Below, one piece after another: positions 7,882-17,622 of a stretch of DNA of 25,403 nucleotides. The stretch covers positions 1 through 25,403 of the forward strand of contig DGIE01000019.1 in assembly GCA_002393025.1 (NCBI GenBank), in the 5' to 3' direction. Under the pieces are notes generated by a model. The model did not search any database, was not told where the DNA came from, and was given only the letters and a program-made list of their open reading frames with translations. Every line of letters begins with the position of its first letter. Within the stretch, counting starts at the first letter, position 1. The translations under genes and the position numbers were made by a program. This DNA is from Holosporaceae bacterium UBA3830. GTDB lineage: Bacteria; Pseudomonadota; Alphaproteobacteria; UBA3830.

Positions 7882-9387
7882 TTACTCGTTTTTAAAAAAA
7901 GCGTAATGCAGTTTCCATTTTCCGAAAATATCAATATCATTTTCAAAAATAACGTCAGAGTTATAGAATTTTCTAAAATTCTCAATATCACTGGAATTTT
8001 TATATATAAATGTAGCGATGCGATTTGACAAATTCTTGCCTTTTTCCGTGAATAATCCCTGTGTGCGATGAATTTTTGGATTATAGAATGAAGGGGAGTC
8101 CGTCAAATAAACATGCAGCGGAGTCGTATCCTTATCGGAAATGAGGTTTTTGATTTTTTGATTAGGAAATAGACGATAATAGTCATTTTCAATTTGTCGG
8201 CTAATCGCTCTGTAATCCATAGCATAAGATGGATGAGAATCTCGTAGAATTTGTCTCATTACCCCTAATTTTACGATTAAAACGACAGCGAAGAAACAAG
8301 ATATCCATTTCGTAAATTTGAAAAGAGAAGTGATGTCGGGTGATTTTTTATTTATGATCACCAGATAAATTCCGATCGTAGTCATCATGCTAGCCCCCCA
8401 AAAACTTCCTATACGCATGCCGGTAAAAAGAGCAGCTAGGAATAAAATTGCTGATGGGACGAGAGTTATCGTGATTATAAATAGCTCTTCCATTGTATAA
8501 TTATTGTTCTTTTTGCATATAAAATTCACGTTATGCAACATCTTGGATAGATTTTCTCCTTTAGTCGGAGTGTTGTTTGAACGAAAAGTAAAATATGCTG
8601 CAGCAAACGATGTTATAAAGAAAAAGCCCATCATCAATAAAAATTTCAGGGCAAATAGGGGAGTTTTTTTGGCTAATGCTGACTTTTCAAGCGCATATTG
8701 AACTGTGACGAAATCGTTGCAAAGAATCCAATATATATGCCAGGAAATTCCCAATAAAAATATAGCTATAGCAATGTACGGAAGGGGCGTTTTGAATAGT
8801 TTGCGACCGTTGGAGTTAATCAATAAAAAAAGTCCCATACAGCCGAAGAACAAGAGAGAGATATACTTTCCGATAAAAGCCAATGAGGCGAGAAGACCTA
8901 CAAGAACGGCATCCTTTTTTCGGCCAAATTTCACCATTTTCAAAAAGTAATAGAAAACCGCAGGAAGAAGAGAAAATAAAATTGTCGTCGCATTAAATTT
9001 TTCATTTCCGAGAATAGCTGCAGCAGAGGACATAAATATGAAAACTGCTGCATAAGATTTAGTTTTATCATTGTATATAAGCTGGGAGATTTTGAAAATA
9101 AATAACAGCCCAGTCAAAAGATTTAACTGGGTTAGAATGTACAGAGACTCCGGAACCGAAAAGGAAAGTTTAAAAAATACTTGAGAGATCCAAGCAAAAA
9201 GTGGTGGATGTTTTTCGTAACCAAGTTGCCATTCTTTACCCCAATATAAGTTTTCTACCATATCGAAGGGAATCACGTTGCGGGTAAGTATAGGAATTAG
9301 TGAAAAAACAGCAATATATATTAAAATGAATAGATCAAAATTGTTTTTAATGCTCTTGCGATCTTCTGAAATTTTCAAGATGTTCAT
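7882..9387 (-). CDS. GT39-type (ArnT/PMT-like) polytopic glycosyltransferase
   Basis: Members of this GT-C superfamily move sugars from polyprenyl-phosphate donors to lipids or proteins on the outer face of the inner membrane. Supporting sequence: an N-terminal membrane segment (about 18-34) followed by a loop with acidic residues D42 and E45 in PFDMVENLYWGKEW and the signature LGYEKHPPLFAWI (55-67), which is typical of the family in proteobacteria; then some ten further hydrophobic segments and a soluble C-terminal part (about 395-501). At 501 residues it is of usual length. The ATG at 9387 has an AAGGAAA Shine-Dalgarno. The acceptor cannot be told from sequence; lipid A or a surface glycan is a guess from the family. 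It is followed by dacA after a 127-bp gap and preceded by a long gene-free stretch. Confidence 0.8.
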   Translation of the reverse strand: MNILKISEDRKSIKNNFDLFILIYIAVFSLIPILTRNVIPFDMVENLYWGKEWQLGYEKHPPLFAWISQVFFKLSFSVPESLYILTQLNLLTGLLFIFKISQLIYNDKTKSYAAVFIFMSSAAAILGNEKFNATTILFSLLPAVFYYFLKMVKFGRKKDAVLVGLLASLAFIGKYISLLFFGCMGLFLLINSNGRKLFKTPLPYIAIAIFLLGISWHIYWILCNDFVTVQYALEKSALAKKTPLFALKFLLMMGFFFITSFAAAYFTFRSNNTPTKGENLSKMLHNVNFICKKNNNYTMEELFIITITLVPSAILFLAALFTGMRIGSFWGASMMTTIGIYLVIINKKSPDITSLFKFTKWISCFFAVVLIVKLGVMRQILRDSHPSYAMDYRAISRQIENDYYRLFPNQKIKNLISDKDTTPLHVYLTDSPSFYNPKIHRTQGLFTEKGKNLSNRIATFIYKNSSDIENFRKFYNSDVIFENDIDIFGKWKLHYAFFKNE

Positions 9388-10233
9388 AGAACTATTTCCT
9401 TTTTTACGACTTTCATCTGCATGATGGTATTACACGAGGATAGTGAAATCAATATTGACTAATTACCTTCAAGGCGACAGCGGAAAACATCGACCCTTGA
9501 CTTTTTCATCAGCAAAAAAACTATTTTGGAAGGGATGATGTTTCCCGGACCTCTATAAAAAAGGTTTTGAACTACTATTTACGACAGATAATGTACTAAA
9601 CATATGTGACTTCAGACAATAACAGCAACTGTCTGCCCCTGGTGCGTTCAAGAGCAAAAACCTTCACGTTACCATCCACATCATCACATAACATACTGTC
9701 ATAACTCATGAAAGAACCAGCCAGCTATTATCCGGGATGAATGTCTTCATCGAATCAGTTTGACCTTCCTCTTTCCGTTACGACATCACACTAACCATCG
9801 AAATAACAGACAAAACCTTTTTTTTAGAGTCAGTATTAGAATTTAAAGTAACCCCAAAGTGTTAATTTAAATTTCATATGCCTCCGCAAATTATAATTCT
9901 TTCTAAACCTTGCAAAAAATCAAATTCAAAGCATTTTATCTTTCTTCATGGTAACAATAATACGTTAATAAAACGTTAAAAAAATGAAAAATCTTAACAC
10001 CAGAATTACGCCAGAAAGTTTTCACTTGCTCGCATGATTAAAACAGCCCCTGAGTGAGAGAACAAAAAGGACAACAGAGCCCCCTTATCTACTACAGCTA
10101 GACGACACCCCCGAGACTCCGACCCTCCAGGCTCCTAAGATCAACTGCAAACTAAACAAGCAACAACGCCAAACTCCCATACCTACGACCGAAAAACGAC
10201 AAACAAATCTCGGACAACCCCGATGATGCCTCG
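9388..10233. other. 846-bp gene-free region, compositionally split
   Basis: This lies between the 5' end of the GT39 gene and the 3' end of the MscS gene, both on the minus strand. I find no ORF with a recognisable product, no tRNA, no terminal inverted repeats and no insertion sequence. Two compositional parts are visible. About 9840-10020 is very AT-rich (roughly 26% G+C in the two lines counted). About 10030-10233 is near 48% G+C and extremely strand-asymmetric: the 60 bases from 10141 contain 27 A, 21 C, 6 G and 6 T. On the minus strand this part is G/T-rich with several G runs. On the minus strand a weak stem, AAGGG and TCCTT followed by T residues, sits just beyond the G-rich part (about 10065-10090) and could end a transcript. 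The region may hold an untranslated RNA, a decayed gene or plain spacer. Confidence 0.6.
9964..9979 (-). promoter_or_regulatory. CtrA-like site (TTAA-N7-TTAAC)
   Basis: On the minus strand the sequence reads TTAA, seven bases, then TTAAC, matching the full CtrA-box consensus of alphaproteobacteria. It lies in the gene-free region about 580 bases upstream of the GT39 start. In DNA this AT-rich, TTAA-N7-TTAA is expected roughly once per 9 kb by chance, so the match is weak evidence, and it is not known that this organism encodes CtrA. Confidence 0.2.
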
Positions 10234-11958
10234 TCAATCTTTCGTCGTCAGTAGCTGCTCCGTGTAAGCCTGTCTGTAAGGTATAGAAATTCCTTCTTTA
10301 CGTAGCAAAGGAATTAAGCGTCTGTAAATCTCTAAATGAAGCAAACGCTGAGAAGTGTGAACCTTCAGTGTCCAGCAAATCTTAATACCTTCGTCAGAAA
10401 GGGTCTTGACACCGATTATATTAACATCTCCGAAAATTACTTCAGAATACTGCGGATCAGCTTTTAACTCGTTCACCACACTGACCAACAAATTGCTTGC
10501 CTTTTCCACATCGGTATCAGGCGCGACCAAAAGATTCTCATTGTGTAAAAAGTAACCCCTGGATTGATTCGTAATTTCACCAACATTGCTGTACGGAATC
10601 ACATATTCATCCCCATTAACATCACGTAAAGTTAACGTCCTTAGCGAAATTTTTATGACAGTCCCAGATCTTCCGTTGATTACGACCCAATCACCGATGT
10701 AAAAATTATTTTCAAACAAGAAAACGACCCCCTGAAGAAATCCCTTCGTGATGTCCTGCGCGGACCAAACAATAGCACCCCACACTACAGTTAAAGATGC
10801 CAACACCGGAGCGATTGGAATCCCCAGCAACGACAGAATAGTCAATCCTAAAACAAAAAGTAACGAAATGCTAAATACAACCTTAATGATAGGCATAAAT
10901 GTTAGAATTCTTTCACGGTCTCCCGGCTGGGCCTTGTCAACAAGCGAATTCATAAACTCGCTGAATGTATTAAAAAGAAGCACTCCTCCAAAGACTATGA
11001 CGATCACGCTGATTATCGCATCATGAAAGAAATACTTCTGAACATCAACGCCGATTAACCATAGAACCGCTACAGCCACTGATATATAAAATGCTACTAT
11101 TAAAGCATCACAAATCCACAACCAATTCGTTTTCCTCGCTTTTGCTACCCTATTAGACTCATCTTCCTCACTAAAGTTAACCAGTTTCTTCACAAAACGA
11201 TTCACTACAGCTGAAGCAGTTACCTGAAGCATGAACATTCCCACCAGAACGCTAAACATATCGCGAATGTTTACGTATAACATTGTATCCAGAGAAACAT
11301 TGCTTTTATGGTTAATCAAAGGCACGATAATCATTCCAAAAAATGCAATGAAGATAAATTTACGACTAACAAAATCGACTAACTTTATCCCTGCAGAGAA
11401 CTCTTGCGTAGATAATAAGGTAAAACATCTATCAATGGTTTTTCTTTCCGTATACAGTTCAGCAAAATAATACAACAGAACAAAAACAGTAAATCCATAA
11501 CTAATGTAGTTCGGGAATACCGTAGACAAGATCGAAAACGACGAAGCAACTAAAAATGAAATGCAAGAAATGCGATATAACTTTAAGTGAGATGGAACTT
11601 CCTTCTTCTCCACTAAATTTGAATCTATCAACGATCTCAACAAAACCGCCAGCGCGGCAAACATGACAAGCACAGAAACAAACTCATCAGGTATTTGATG
11701 AGGAACACATCCAGAGATAATCTCAGCTCCAACCACACAGAACATTATCGAAAAAATCATACCGGCGAGCAAGACCATAACTTTATCAAATCTGTTCATT
11801 GGATTTCTTCGTACTCTTCTCAGCTCACGATCCACAAATTTTTTCGGAAGATAGAAAGACAAAAAGAATATTATCCCAAGGACCAAATTCGAAATTACCG
11901 CGACAACCACAGGGTGATCTACCACTGTGTGAATAATCTGACTAAAATACTCAAGCAT
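10234..11958 (-). CDS. MscS-family mechanosensitive ion channel, large multi-TM form
   Basis: MscS-type channels open when membrane tension rises and release solutes in hypo-osmotic shock. The first 380 or so residues hold about ten hydrophobic segments. The conserved MscS module follows at about 380-560: a pore-helix region GIPIAPVLASLTVVWGAIVW (379-398), SAQDITKGFLQGVVFLFENN (399-418), FYIGDWVVINGRSGTVIKIS (419-438), LRTLTLRDVNGDEYVIPYSN (439-458), and a mixed alpha/beta cytoplasmic cage (residues about 470-560). At 574 residues it is twice the length of E. coli MscS (286) and belongs with the larger homologues of the YnaI/MscK type. The ATG is set by a strong GGAGGT Shine-Dalgarno and a near-consensus promoter. 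Its strand composition (C>G on the plus strand) is opposite to tmk-dacA, which lie on the same strand. Confidence 0.92.
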   Translation of the reverse strand: MLEYFSQIIHTVVDHPVVVAVISNLVLGIIFFLSFYLPKKFVDRELRRVRRNPMNRFDKVMVLLAGMIFSIMFCVVGAEIISGCVPHQIPDEFVSVLVMFAALAVLLRSLIDSNLVEKKEVPSHLKLYRISCISFLVASSFSILSTVFPNYISYGFTVFVLLYYFAELYTERKTIDRCFTLLSTQEFSAGIKLVDFVSRKFIFIAFFGMIIVPLINHKSNVSLDTMLYVNIRDMFSVLVGMFMLQVTASAVVNRFVKKLVNFSEEDESNRVAKARKTNWLWICDALIVAFYISVAVAVLWLIGVDVQKYFFHDAIISVIVIVFGGVLLFNTFSEFMNSLVDKAQPGDRERILTFMPIIKVVFSISLLFVLGLTILSLLGIPIAPVLASLTVVWGAIVWSAQDITKGFLQGVVFLFENNFYIGDWVVINGRSGTVIKISLRTLTLRDVNGDEYVIPYSNVGEITNQSRGYFLHNENLLVAPDTDVEKASNLLVSVVNELKADPQYSEVIFGDVNIIGVKTLSDEGIKICWTLKVHTSQRLLHLEIYRRLIPLLRKEGISIPYRQAYTEQLLTTKD

Positions 11959-11976
11959 CTTCCACCTCCATTTTTC

Positions 11977-12005
11977 AATATATAGGAAAAAGGCGATAAT
12001 GTCAA
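11977..12005 (-). promoter_or_regulatory. Near-consensus sigma70 promoter for the MscS gene
   Basis: On the minus strand a perfect -35 TTGACA (12005-12000), a 17-base spacer and TATATT (11982-11977, 5 of 6) precede the ATG at 11958 by 18 bases. Transcription would begin near 11970, leaving a leader of about 12 bases carrying GGAGGT. No other promoter in this window matches consensus as well, which suggests strong constitutive expression. Confidence 0.75.
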
Positions 12006-12071
12006 ATTTCTCTCTTGCCAGAGAATACTGTCTTCTTGTCCTTATCCTTGAATAATCTGTTTGCGAAAGAC

Positions 12072-12100
12072 TTCAAGAAGACCTGAATTTATGGTATGAT
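12072..12100 (+). promoter_or_regulatory. Candidate promoter for pheS-pheT-lepA
   Basis: TTCAAG (12072-12077), a 17-base spacer and TATGAT (12095-12100, 5 of 6) precede the pheS ATG by 23 bases. TG at 12092-12093 makes an extended -10 (TGGTATGAT), which would compensate for the poor -35. The implied leader of under 20 bases leaves no room for the leader-peptide attenuation that controls pheST in E. coli. It lies back to back with the MscS promoter. Confidence 0.55.
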
Positions 12101-12123
12101 CGCCCAAAAGTTTTGAGGAAAAA

Positions 12124-13179
12124 ATGTTAGCAGAACTTGATAAATTGCTTGGTAGTTGTGTTTTCGAAATTGACTGCTGCAAGGACCTGAAAAAATTGGA
12201 AGGAATTCGTGTTGCTGTGTTCGGAAAGAACGGGAAGCTTACACAGAAGATGAAATGTTTAAAAAACCTGTCTCCGAGCGATAGAAAAGTGATCGGAGCG
12301 AAGATCAATGAGGTAAAAAGCGCAATCATTGAAAAATTGAGTATAAAATCAAATAATCTTGAAATGATCGAGCTGGAGAAGAGGTTGGATAATGAGGTGA
12401 TAGATGTTTCGATGCCTGTTGATACTAAGTTTTTCGGTTATATTCATCCAATCAGTAAAGTTTTTTCTGAAATTTCCGCGATTTTAAACGGATATGGATT
12501 TCGTTTTGCAGAAGGTCCTGACATTGAAAGTGAGCATTTTAATTTCGATACCATGAATATGCCCGAGTATCATCCGGCGCGTACGATGCATGATACATTT
12601 TATCTGAATATGCCTGCAGACGAAAACGGGCGCAAACTGTTGCGTACGCATACTTCGCCGGTGGAGACTCGTTACATGTTGAAGCATGAGCCTCCGTTGA
12701 GATTTTTTACTATCGGCAGGACTTTCCGTAGTGACTATGATGCGACTCATACTCCGATGTTCGATCAGGTCGAGATGTTGGTGGTGGAAAAAGATGTTGG
12801 GATGGCCCAATTGAAGTGGCTTATCAAGGATATTCTGAAAAAATTCTTTAACCTTGAGAAATTATTGGTGAGGTTTAGACCTAGTTTTTTCCCGTTTACG
12901 GAGCCATCCGCCGAGGTTGATATCAACTATAGCATTGTAAATGGTAAAATGGTTTTCGGTACGGGGGATAAATGGCTGGAAATTGGCGGTTGCGGAGTAT
13001 CTCATCCGAATGTGTTGAAAGCGGGGGGTATTGATCCGATGCAGTATCAGGGAATTGCATTCGGACTTGGTATCGAGCGTTTAGCTTCCCTTAAGTATGG
13101 GGTACCTGACCTGCGAAGTTATTTTGAATCAAATGAGAAATGGAGAGAAACTTTCGGATTTTCTCCGATGGAATTTTAG
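12124..13179 (+). CDS. pheS: Phenylalanyl-tRNA synthetase alpha subunit
   Basis: PheS carries the catalytic site of the alpha2beta2 enzyme that charges tRNA-Phe with phenylalanine. An N-terminal coiled-coil tRNA-binding arm (about 1-95) precedes the class II synthetase core. Class II motifs are visible: LRTHTSPVETRYML (173-186), FTIGRTFRSDYDATHTPMFD (195-214), the phenylalanine-pocket stretch RFRPSFFPFTEPSAEVD (250-266) and motif 3, GLGIERLASLKYGVPDLR (314-331). The 351-residue length is normal. TGAGG 6 bases upstream sets the ATG. pheT follows after 9 bases and its Shine-Dalgarno (AGGAGA) overlaps the pheS stop codon, so both subunits are likely made together. Confidence 0.97.
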   Translation: MLAELDKLLGSCVFEIDCCKDLKKLEGIRVAVFGKNGKLTQKMKCLKNLSPSDRKVIGAKINEVKSAIIEKLSIKSNNLEMIELEKRLDNEVIDVSMPVDTKFFGYIHPISKVFSEISAILNGYGFRFAEGPDIESEHFNFDTMNMPEYHPARTMHDTFYLNMPADENGRKLLRTHTSPVETRYMLKHEPPLRFFTIGRTFRSDYDATHTPMFDQVEMLVVEKDVGMAQLKWLIKDILKKFFNLEKLLVRFRPSFFPFTEPSAEVDINYSIVNGKMVFGTGDKWLEIGGCGVSHPNVLKAGGIDPMQYQGIAFGLGIERLASLKYGVPDLRSYFESNEKWRETFGFSPMEF

Positions 13180-13188
13180 GAGAATGAG

Positions 13189-15570
13189 ATGAAATTTTCA
13201 TTTAATTGGCTGAAAAAGTACTTAGAAACTGATCAAGATATTACGCAGGTGGCAGAAAGTCTGACGGCAATCGGGTTAGAGGTTGATGATCTCTTAAACC
13301 CAGAGATCAGTTTCAAAAATTTTAAATTGGTGAGGATTGAAAAAGCAGAAAGACATCCAAATGCGGACAGATTGCAGATTTGTTCAGTTGTTGATGGCGA
13401 TGGAAATGAGTATCAGATAGTCTGTGGAGCACCAAATGCTCATGAAGGGTTGATTGCGATTTTGGCTATGCCCGGGGCTGTAATTCCTGCTTCAAACGAA
13501 GTGCTGAAAAAAAGTAAGATTCGAGGCATTGAAAGTCAAGGAATGATGTGCTCATTCGATGAATTGGCGATCGAAACAGAAGAATCTTGTGATGGGATTA
13601 TCGAGGTGCCGGTCGGAACTGATTTGAAAACTTCAGTGGCTGATGTTCTTGGATTCGATGGCGGAATTTTTGATGTTTCCATAACACCAAACCGCGGAGA
13701 CTGTTTTTCGGTAAAAGGAATAGCTCGTGATTTAGCGGCTTACGGTGTCGGAAAATTTATTGACAGAGAAATTAAGCCTTGTGAAGTTGATTCCACAATT
13801 TCTACGAGGGTGGATTATGAAAATGCTGCTGTTTTTCGCTATGCTCCCCAAATGTCATTCAGAGTAATTCGCGGTTTGAAGAACGGAGAGTCACCGAAGT
13901 GGCTGAAAGACGCACTGAAAAATGCTGGTGTGAACAGTATTTCAGCGGTGGTTGATATTTCAAATTATTGCATGTTGGACTGTGGATCTCCGTTCCAAAT
14001 TTATGACTTAGATAAAATTGAAGGCAATCTTAATATCAGATTTTCATATAAGAACGAAAGGTTTTCGGACTTTAAAGGCGAGCAATACACTTTGAATTCA
14101 AGTATTCTGATTTCGGAAGATGATAATCATGAACCGCTCTGCCTGCTTGGAATTAAGAGTGGAGATAAAATTGCATGCGATGAGAATACGAAGAATATTT
14201 TAATTGAGTCGGCATACTTTGATCCAGAGTGTATAGCTAGGACGGGGATATATCTTGATGCGATCAGTGATTCGCGAACCAGGTTTGAAAGAGGTATTGA
14301 TCGCGATGGCTGTATCCATGCATTGGAGCAAGTATCTCGCATGATAATTGATATTTGTGGAGGGACTGCAGGAGAAATTTTCACTATCAGTGGAGCTGAT
14401 CGTACGAGAATATCCGTTAAATTAACAAAGCAAAAGCTTAGAAGTGTATCCGGGTGTGACATTGATTGGTTTAGAGTTAAAGAAATTCTCACAAAATTAG
14501 GGCTTGAGTTAATTTCAGAGGATGATGCGTCTGCGACTTTTTTCGTTCCGTCTTGGCGACATGACCTATTGATTGAAGAAGATCTGATCGAGGAAGTGTT
14601 GCGTATTAACGGATATAATAATGTTCAGGAAAAACCTTTGTCTATGGTTTCTCTAGGAGAAGATCCTCTTTTGAGTGATTTTAATCAGCTCTCGAATTTG
14701 AGAAAGTTGTTTGCTTCCCGAAATATGTCTGAGGTTGTTGCATATTCTTTTACAAAAAGAGAATTTGCTGAAGCATTTAAAGAGGATCGCAAACTGATTC
14801 TAGTATTGAATGCGATTACGGCAGATTTCGAGGTTATGCGTCCTTCTTTATTACCGAATTTGTTAAAGACCTCGGTGTTATCTTTGAACTACGGAGAAAA
14901 GACAGCGAGTATTTTTGAGATAGGCCATGTCTTTGCGAATTCTTGTGAACAGGAGAATCATATTTCAGGAGTCAGAATAGGGACGGCGAATTCCAGGAAT
15001 TGGCTGAACAAAAAGAGAAGCTACGATGTCTTTGATGTTAAAAAAGATTTCTTTGCGGTATTGAGCTTTTACGGCATTAATACCAAAAACGTTAAAATAG
15101 AAACAAGTGTTCCATCCTACTATCACCCGTCCAGAAGTGGGGCGGTATATCTCGGAAAGAAGTTGTTGGGTTGGTTCGGTGAGCTGCATCCGAAAATCAA
15201 TAAACTTTTCGGAATTTCGGAAAGAGTTATGGCTTTCGAGATTCTTCCTGCGATCAATGAAGTGAAAAAAAAGAGGCAGAGAGAATACAGCAATAAAATT
15301 TTTCCGAAAATCGAAAGAGACTTCTCCTTTATTTTCAATGAAAAAGATGCTATCGGAGAAATGATCGGCGGTGTTTACAAACTGGACAACCTTATCGCCA
15401 GTGTCGATATTTTCGATTCTTTCAAGATAAATTCTACTCAAAAATCCATTGGGATTACCGTTAGATTGGACGCTGTCAGTAGAACTTTGACGGAGGATGA
15501 AGCCGCTGAAATTTCAGGCAAAATCGTGAGATATATTGAGAATTTGGGCGGAAAGTTGAGAAACCAATGA
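13189..15570 (+). CDS. pheT: Phenylalanyl-tRNA synthetase beta subunit
   Basis: PheT is the large subunit; it binds tRNA-Phe and carries the editing site for mischarged tyrosine. Domains in order: an N-terminal EMAP/tRNA-binding fold at about 40-150 ([18 protein letters not shown], 53-70; [10 protein letters not shown], 79-88), B3/4 editing domain, B5 domain (about 400-475), a synthetase-like core, and the C-terminal ferredoxin-like anticodon-binding (FDX-ACB) domain at about 700-793 ([20 protein letters not shown]). At 793 residues it is full length. ATG at 13189 is positioned by AGGAGA. The stop overlaps the lepA start by four bases (ATGA), implying translational coupling across a synthetase and an elongation factor. 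Confidence 0.97.
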   Translation: MKFSFNWLKKYLETDQDITQVAESLTAIGLEVDDLLNPEISFKNFKLVRIEKAERHPNADRLQICSVVDGDGNEYQIVCGAPNAHEGLIAILAMPGAVIPASNEVLKKSKIRGIESQGMMCSFDELAIETEESCDGIIEVPVGTDLKTSVADVLGFDGGIFDVSITPNRGDCFSVKGIARDLAAYGVGKFIDREIKPCEVDSTISTRVDYENAAVFRYAPQMSFRVIRGLKNGESPKWLKDALKNAGVNSISAVVDISNYCMLDCGSPFQIYDLDKIEGNLNIRFSYKNERFSDFKGEQYTLNSSILISEDDNHEPLCLLGIKSGDKIACDENTKNILIESAYFDPECIARTGIYLDAISDSRTRFERGIDRDGCIHALEQVSRMIIDICGGTAGEIFTISGADRTRISVKLTKQKLRSVSGCDIDWFRVKEILTKLGLELISEDDASATFFVPSWRHDLLIEEDLIEEVLRINGYNNVQEKPLSMVSLGEDPLLSDFNQLSNLRKLFASRNMSEVVAYSFTKREFAEAFKEDRKLILVLNAITADFEVMRPSLLPNLLKTSVLSLNYGEKTASIFEIGHVFANSCEQENHISGVRIGTANSRNWLNKKRSYDVFDVKKDFFAVLSFYGINTKNVKIETSVPSYYHPSRSGAVYLGKKLLGWFGELHPKINKLFGISERVMAFEILPAINEVKKKRQREYSNKIFPKIERDFSFIFNEKDAIGEMIGGVYKLDNLIASVDIFDSFKINSTQKSIGITVRLDAVSRTLTEDEAAEISGKIVRYIENLGGKLRNQ

Positions 15571-17360
15571 AGTTTATAAGGAATTTTTCCATTATTGCAC
15601 ATATTGATCACGGAAAATCCACTCTGGCAGATCGTCTTATGCAGTACTGTGGAGCGATCAGTGATCGAGAATTTCACGATCAGATGTTGGATTCTATGGA
15701 TATTGAGCGAGAAAGAGGCATAACGATCAAATCGCAAACAGTTCGTTTAAAATACAAAGCGAAAAACGGAAATACTTATCAACTAAATTTAATGGATACC
15801 CCAGGACATGTTGACTTTGCTTACGAGGTTAGCAGATCTCTTGCCGCTTGTGAGGGGTCCATCCTTGTTGTCGATGCAACTCAGGGAGTTGAAGCTCAGA
15901 CTTTGGCAAATGTCTATCAGGCGATGGAACACGATCATGAGATCATTGTTGTTCTGAACAAAATCGATTTGCCGGCTGCTGACGTTGATCGGGTAAAGCA
16001 GCAGATAGAAGATGTCATTGGATTGGATTGTTCGGACGCTATAGAAATTTCCGCGAAACAAGGATTGGGTATCGAAGATGTTCTGGAAGCGTTGGTAACG
16101 AAATTACCAGCCCCGAAGGGCAATGCAGATGCTCCATTGAAAGCTCTTTTAGTGGACAGTTGGTATGATCCTTATATGGGAGTCGTGACTTTAGTTCGAG
16201 TTAAGGATGGAGTTCTAAAATCGGGAATGAAGATCCGTTTGATGGCTGCGAAGATGACTTATCCTGTTGAAAAAGTTGGAATTTTTACTCCGAAAACCGA
16301 GGAAGTCAGCCAACTGAATCCGGGAGAGATCGGTTACATTATTGCCGGGATCAAGAGTGTCGGAGATGCTCGAGTTGGAGACACGATTACGGAAGAAAAT
16401 CGTCAGACAAGTGAGCCGTTGAAAGGATTTAAGCCAAGTATTCCAGTAGTATTCTGTAGCATCTTTCCAGTTGATACGGTGGATTACGAAAAACTTAAGG
16501 AGAGTCTTGTCAAATTAAATCTGAATGACGCGAGTTTTACTTTTGAGCCTGAAACTTCGCAAGCTCTTGGGTTTGGATTCCGTTGCGGATTTTTGGGTAT
16601 GCTTCATTTGGAGGTCATCGAGGAAAGATTGGAGCGTGAATATAATCTGGATTTGGTTACAACAGCTCCAAGCGTCGTATACAAAGTTCATCTAACAAAC
16701 GGAGATGTTTTGGAACTACATAATCCGTCGGACATGCCAAATCAAACTCAGATAGATTACATAGAAGAACCTTGGATTCTCGCGCAAATAATTTTGCCGG
16801 ACGAATATCTTGGAAATGTTCTGAAATTGTGCGAAGAAAAAAGAGGTGTTCAAAAAAATCTCACATATATCGGGAATCGTGCACTGGTCGAGTATTTACT
16901 TCCTTTGAACGAAGTGGTCTATGATTTTTATGATAGACTGAAATCCATTAGTCGAGGATATGCTAGTTTCGATTATCAATTACACGGATTCGAAAGAAAC
17001 GAAATGGTAAAAATGACCATTCTTGTAAACGGAGAACAAGTCGATGCGTTGTCAATGATTGTCCATAAAGATAACGCAGAATACCGAGGTCGTCAGCTGT
17101 GCGAAAGACTAAAAGATTTGATTCCGAAACATATGTTTAAGATTCCAATTCAGGCAGCAATTGGCGGAAAAATAATTGCGCGTGAAACCATTTCAGCTTT
17201 TCGGAAAGATGTCACTGCAAAATGTTACGGAGGAGATATCTCTCGTAAACGAAAACTTCTCGAAAAACAAAAAGAAGGAAAAAAGAAAATGAGAGAAATC
17301 GGAAACGTAAAAATTCCACATGGGACTTTCCTTGCGGCGCTGAAGATGGATCAGAGATAA
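15567..17360 (+). CDS. lepA: Elongation factor 4 (LepA)
   Basis: LepA is a ribosome-associated translational GTPase, proposed to back-translocate stalled ribosomes or to help 30S biogenesis. The GTPase motifs are intact: AHIDHGKST (11-19, G1), GITIKSQTV (51-59, G2), DTPGH (77-81, G3) and NKID (131-134, G4). The distinctive LepA C-terminal domain is present, with [20 protein letters not shown] followed by [20 protein letters not shown] at the end. Length 597 residues, as usual for the family. It overlaps pheT by four bases. No convincing terminator follows it. Start chosen because [19 protein letters not shown] matches the typical N-terminus directly. Confidence 0.98.
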   Translation: MKFIRNFSIIAHIDHGKSTLADRLMQYCGAISDREFHDQMLDSMDIERERGITIKSQTVRLKYKAKNGNTYQLNLMDTPGHVDFAYEVSRSLAACEGSILVVDATQGVEAQTLANVYQAMEHDHEIIVVLNKIDLPAADVDRVKQQIEDVIGLDCSDAIEISAKQGLGIEDVLEALVTKLPAPKGNADAPLKALLVDSWYDPYMGVVTLVRVKDGVLKSGMKIRLMAAKMTYPVEKVGIFTPKTEEVSQLNPGEIGYIIAGIKSVGDARVGDTITEENRQTSEPLKGFKPSIPVVFCSIFPVDTVDYEKLKESLVKLNLNDASFTFEPETSQALGFGFRCGFLGMLHLEVIEERLEREYNLDLVTTAPSVVYKVHLTNGDVLELHNPSDMPNQTQIDYIEEPWILAQIILPDEYLGNVLKLCEEKRGVQKNLTYIGNRALVEYLLPLNEVVYDFYDRLKSISRGYASFDYQLHGFERNEMVKMTILVNGEQVDALSMIVHKDNAEYRGRQLCERLKDLIPKHMFKIPIQAAIGGKIIARETISAFRKDVTAKCYGGDISRKRKLLEKQKEGKKKMREIGNVKIPHGTFLAALKMDQR

Positions 17361-17522
17361 GCAAGGCAATGAGGGTATATGTGTCATAAAATTTGATTAC
17401 AAAGGAAGGTGGCTGTGGGGTCTCATTGGTTGTTGCTTTTGACAAAGCTAAAAAATTGAGTTAGCCCTGAGAAGGAATATGTTGCATACATTGTTGTGTA
17501 CATATAGTAAAATCCCGTTTAT

Positions 17523-17580
17523 TTAACAAGTTAATGAGAAAACCTTATTTGGTGAGATGGTCTTGTATAAACAGTTTATA
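17523..17580. promoter_or_regulatory. Pair of AT-rich palindromes upstream of murJ
   Basis: Two exact inverted repeats stand in the 262-bp gap between lepA and murJ: TTAAC-AA-GTTAA at 17523-17534 and TATAAAC-A-GTTTATA at 17566-17580. Their centres are about 44 bp apart, near four helical turns, and both have an AAC/GTT core. They could be operators for a dimeric regulator. I could not place a convincing promoter nearby and AT-rich palindromes arise easily by chance, so this is a weak call. Confidence 0.25.
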
Positions 17581-17622
17581 TATGGTACTTGAGAATATAA
17601 GTTTTAGATGTGTTGGTGAAAA

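Noticed and set aside
9388..10233. Replication origin in the gene-free region
   Set aside because: No DnaA-box (TTATCCACA-like) cluster, and the skew reverts again near 12.05 kb rather than switching once; no dnaA, parAB or similar neighbours.
12484..12810. Open frame (108 codons) antisense to pheS
   Set aside because: Fully embedded in the conserved class II core of pheS with no recognisable protein features.
14965..15441. Long open frame (158 codons) antisense to pheT
   Set aside because: It lies wholly inside a well-conserved coding sequence on the other strand, has no family-like motif or good start, and is a by-product of pheT codon use.
17439..17444. Perfect TTGACA as a -35 element for murJ
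   Set aside because: No -10-like hexamer at 16-18 bases, and it lies about 180 bases before the gene.
17447..17465. Inverted repeat GCTAA/TTAGC as a lepA terminator
   Set aside because: Only a 5-bp AT-rich stem with a 9-base loop and no T run after it.
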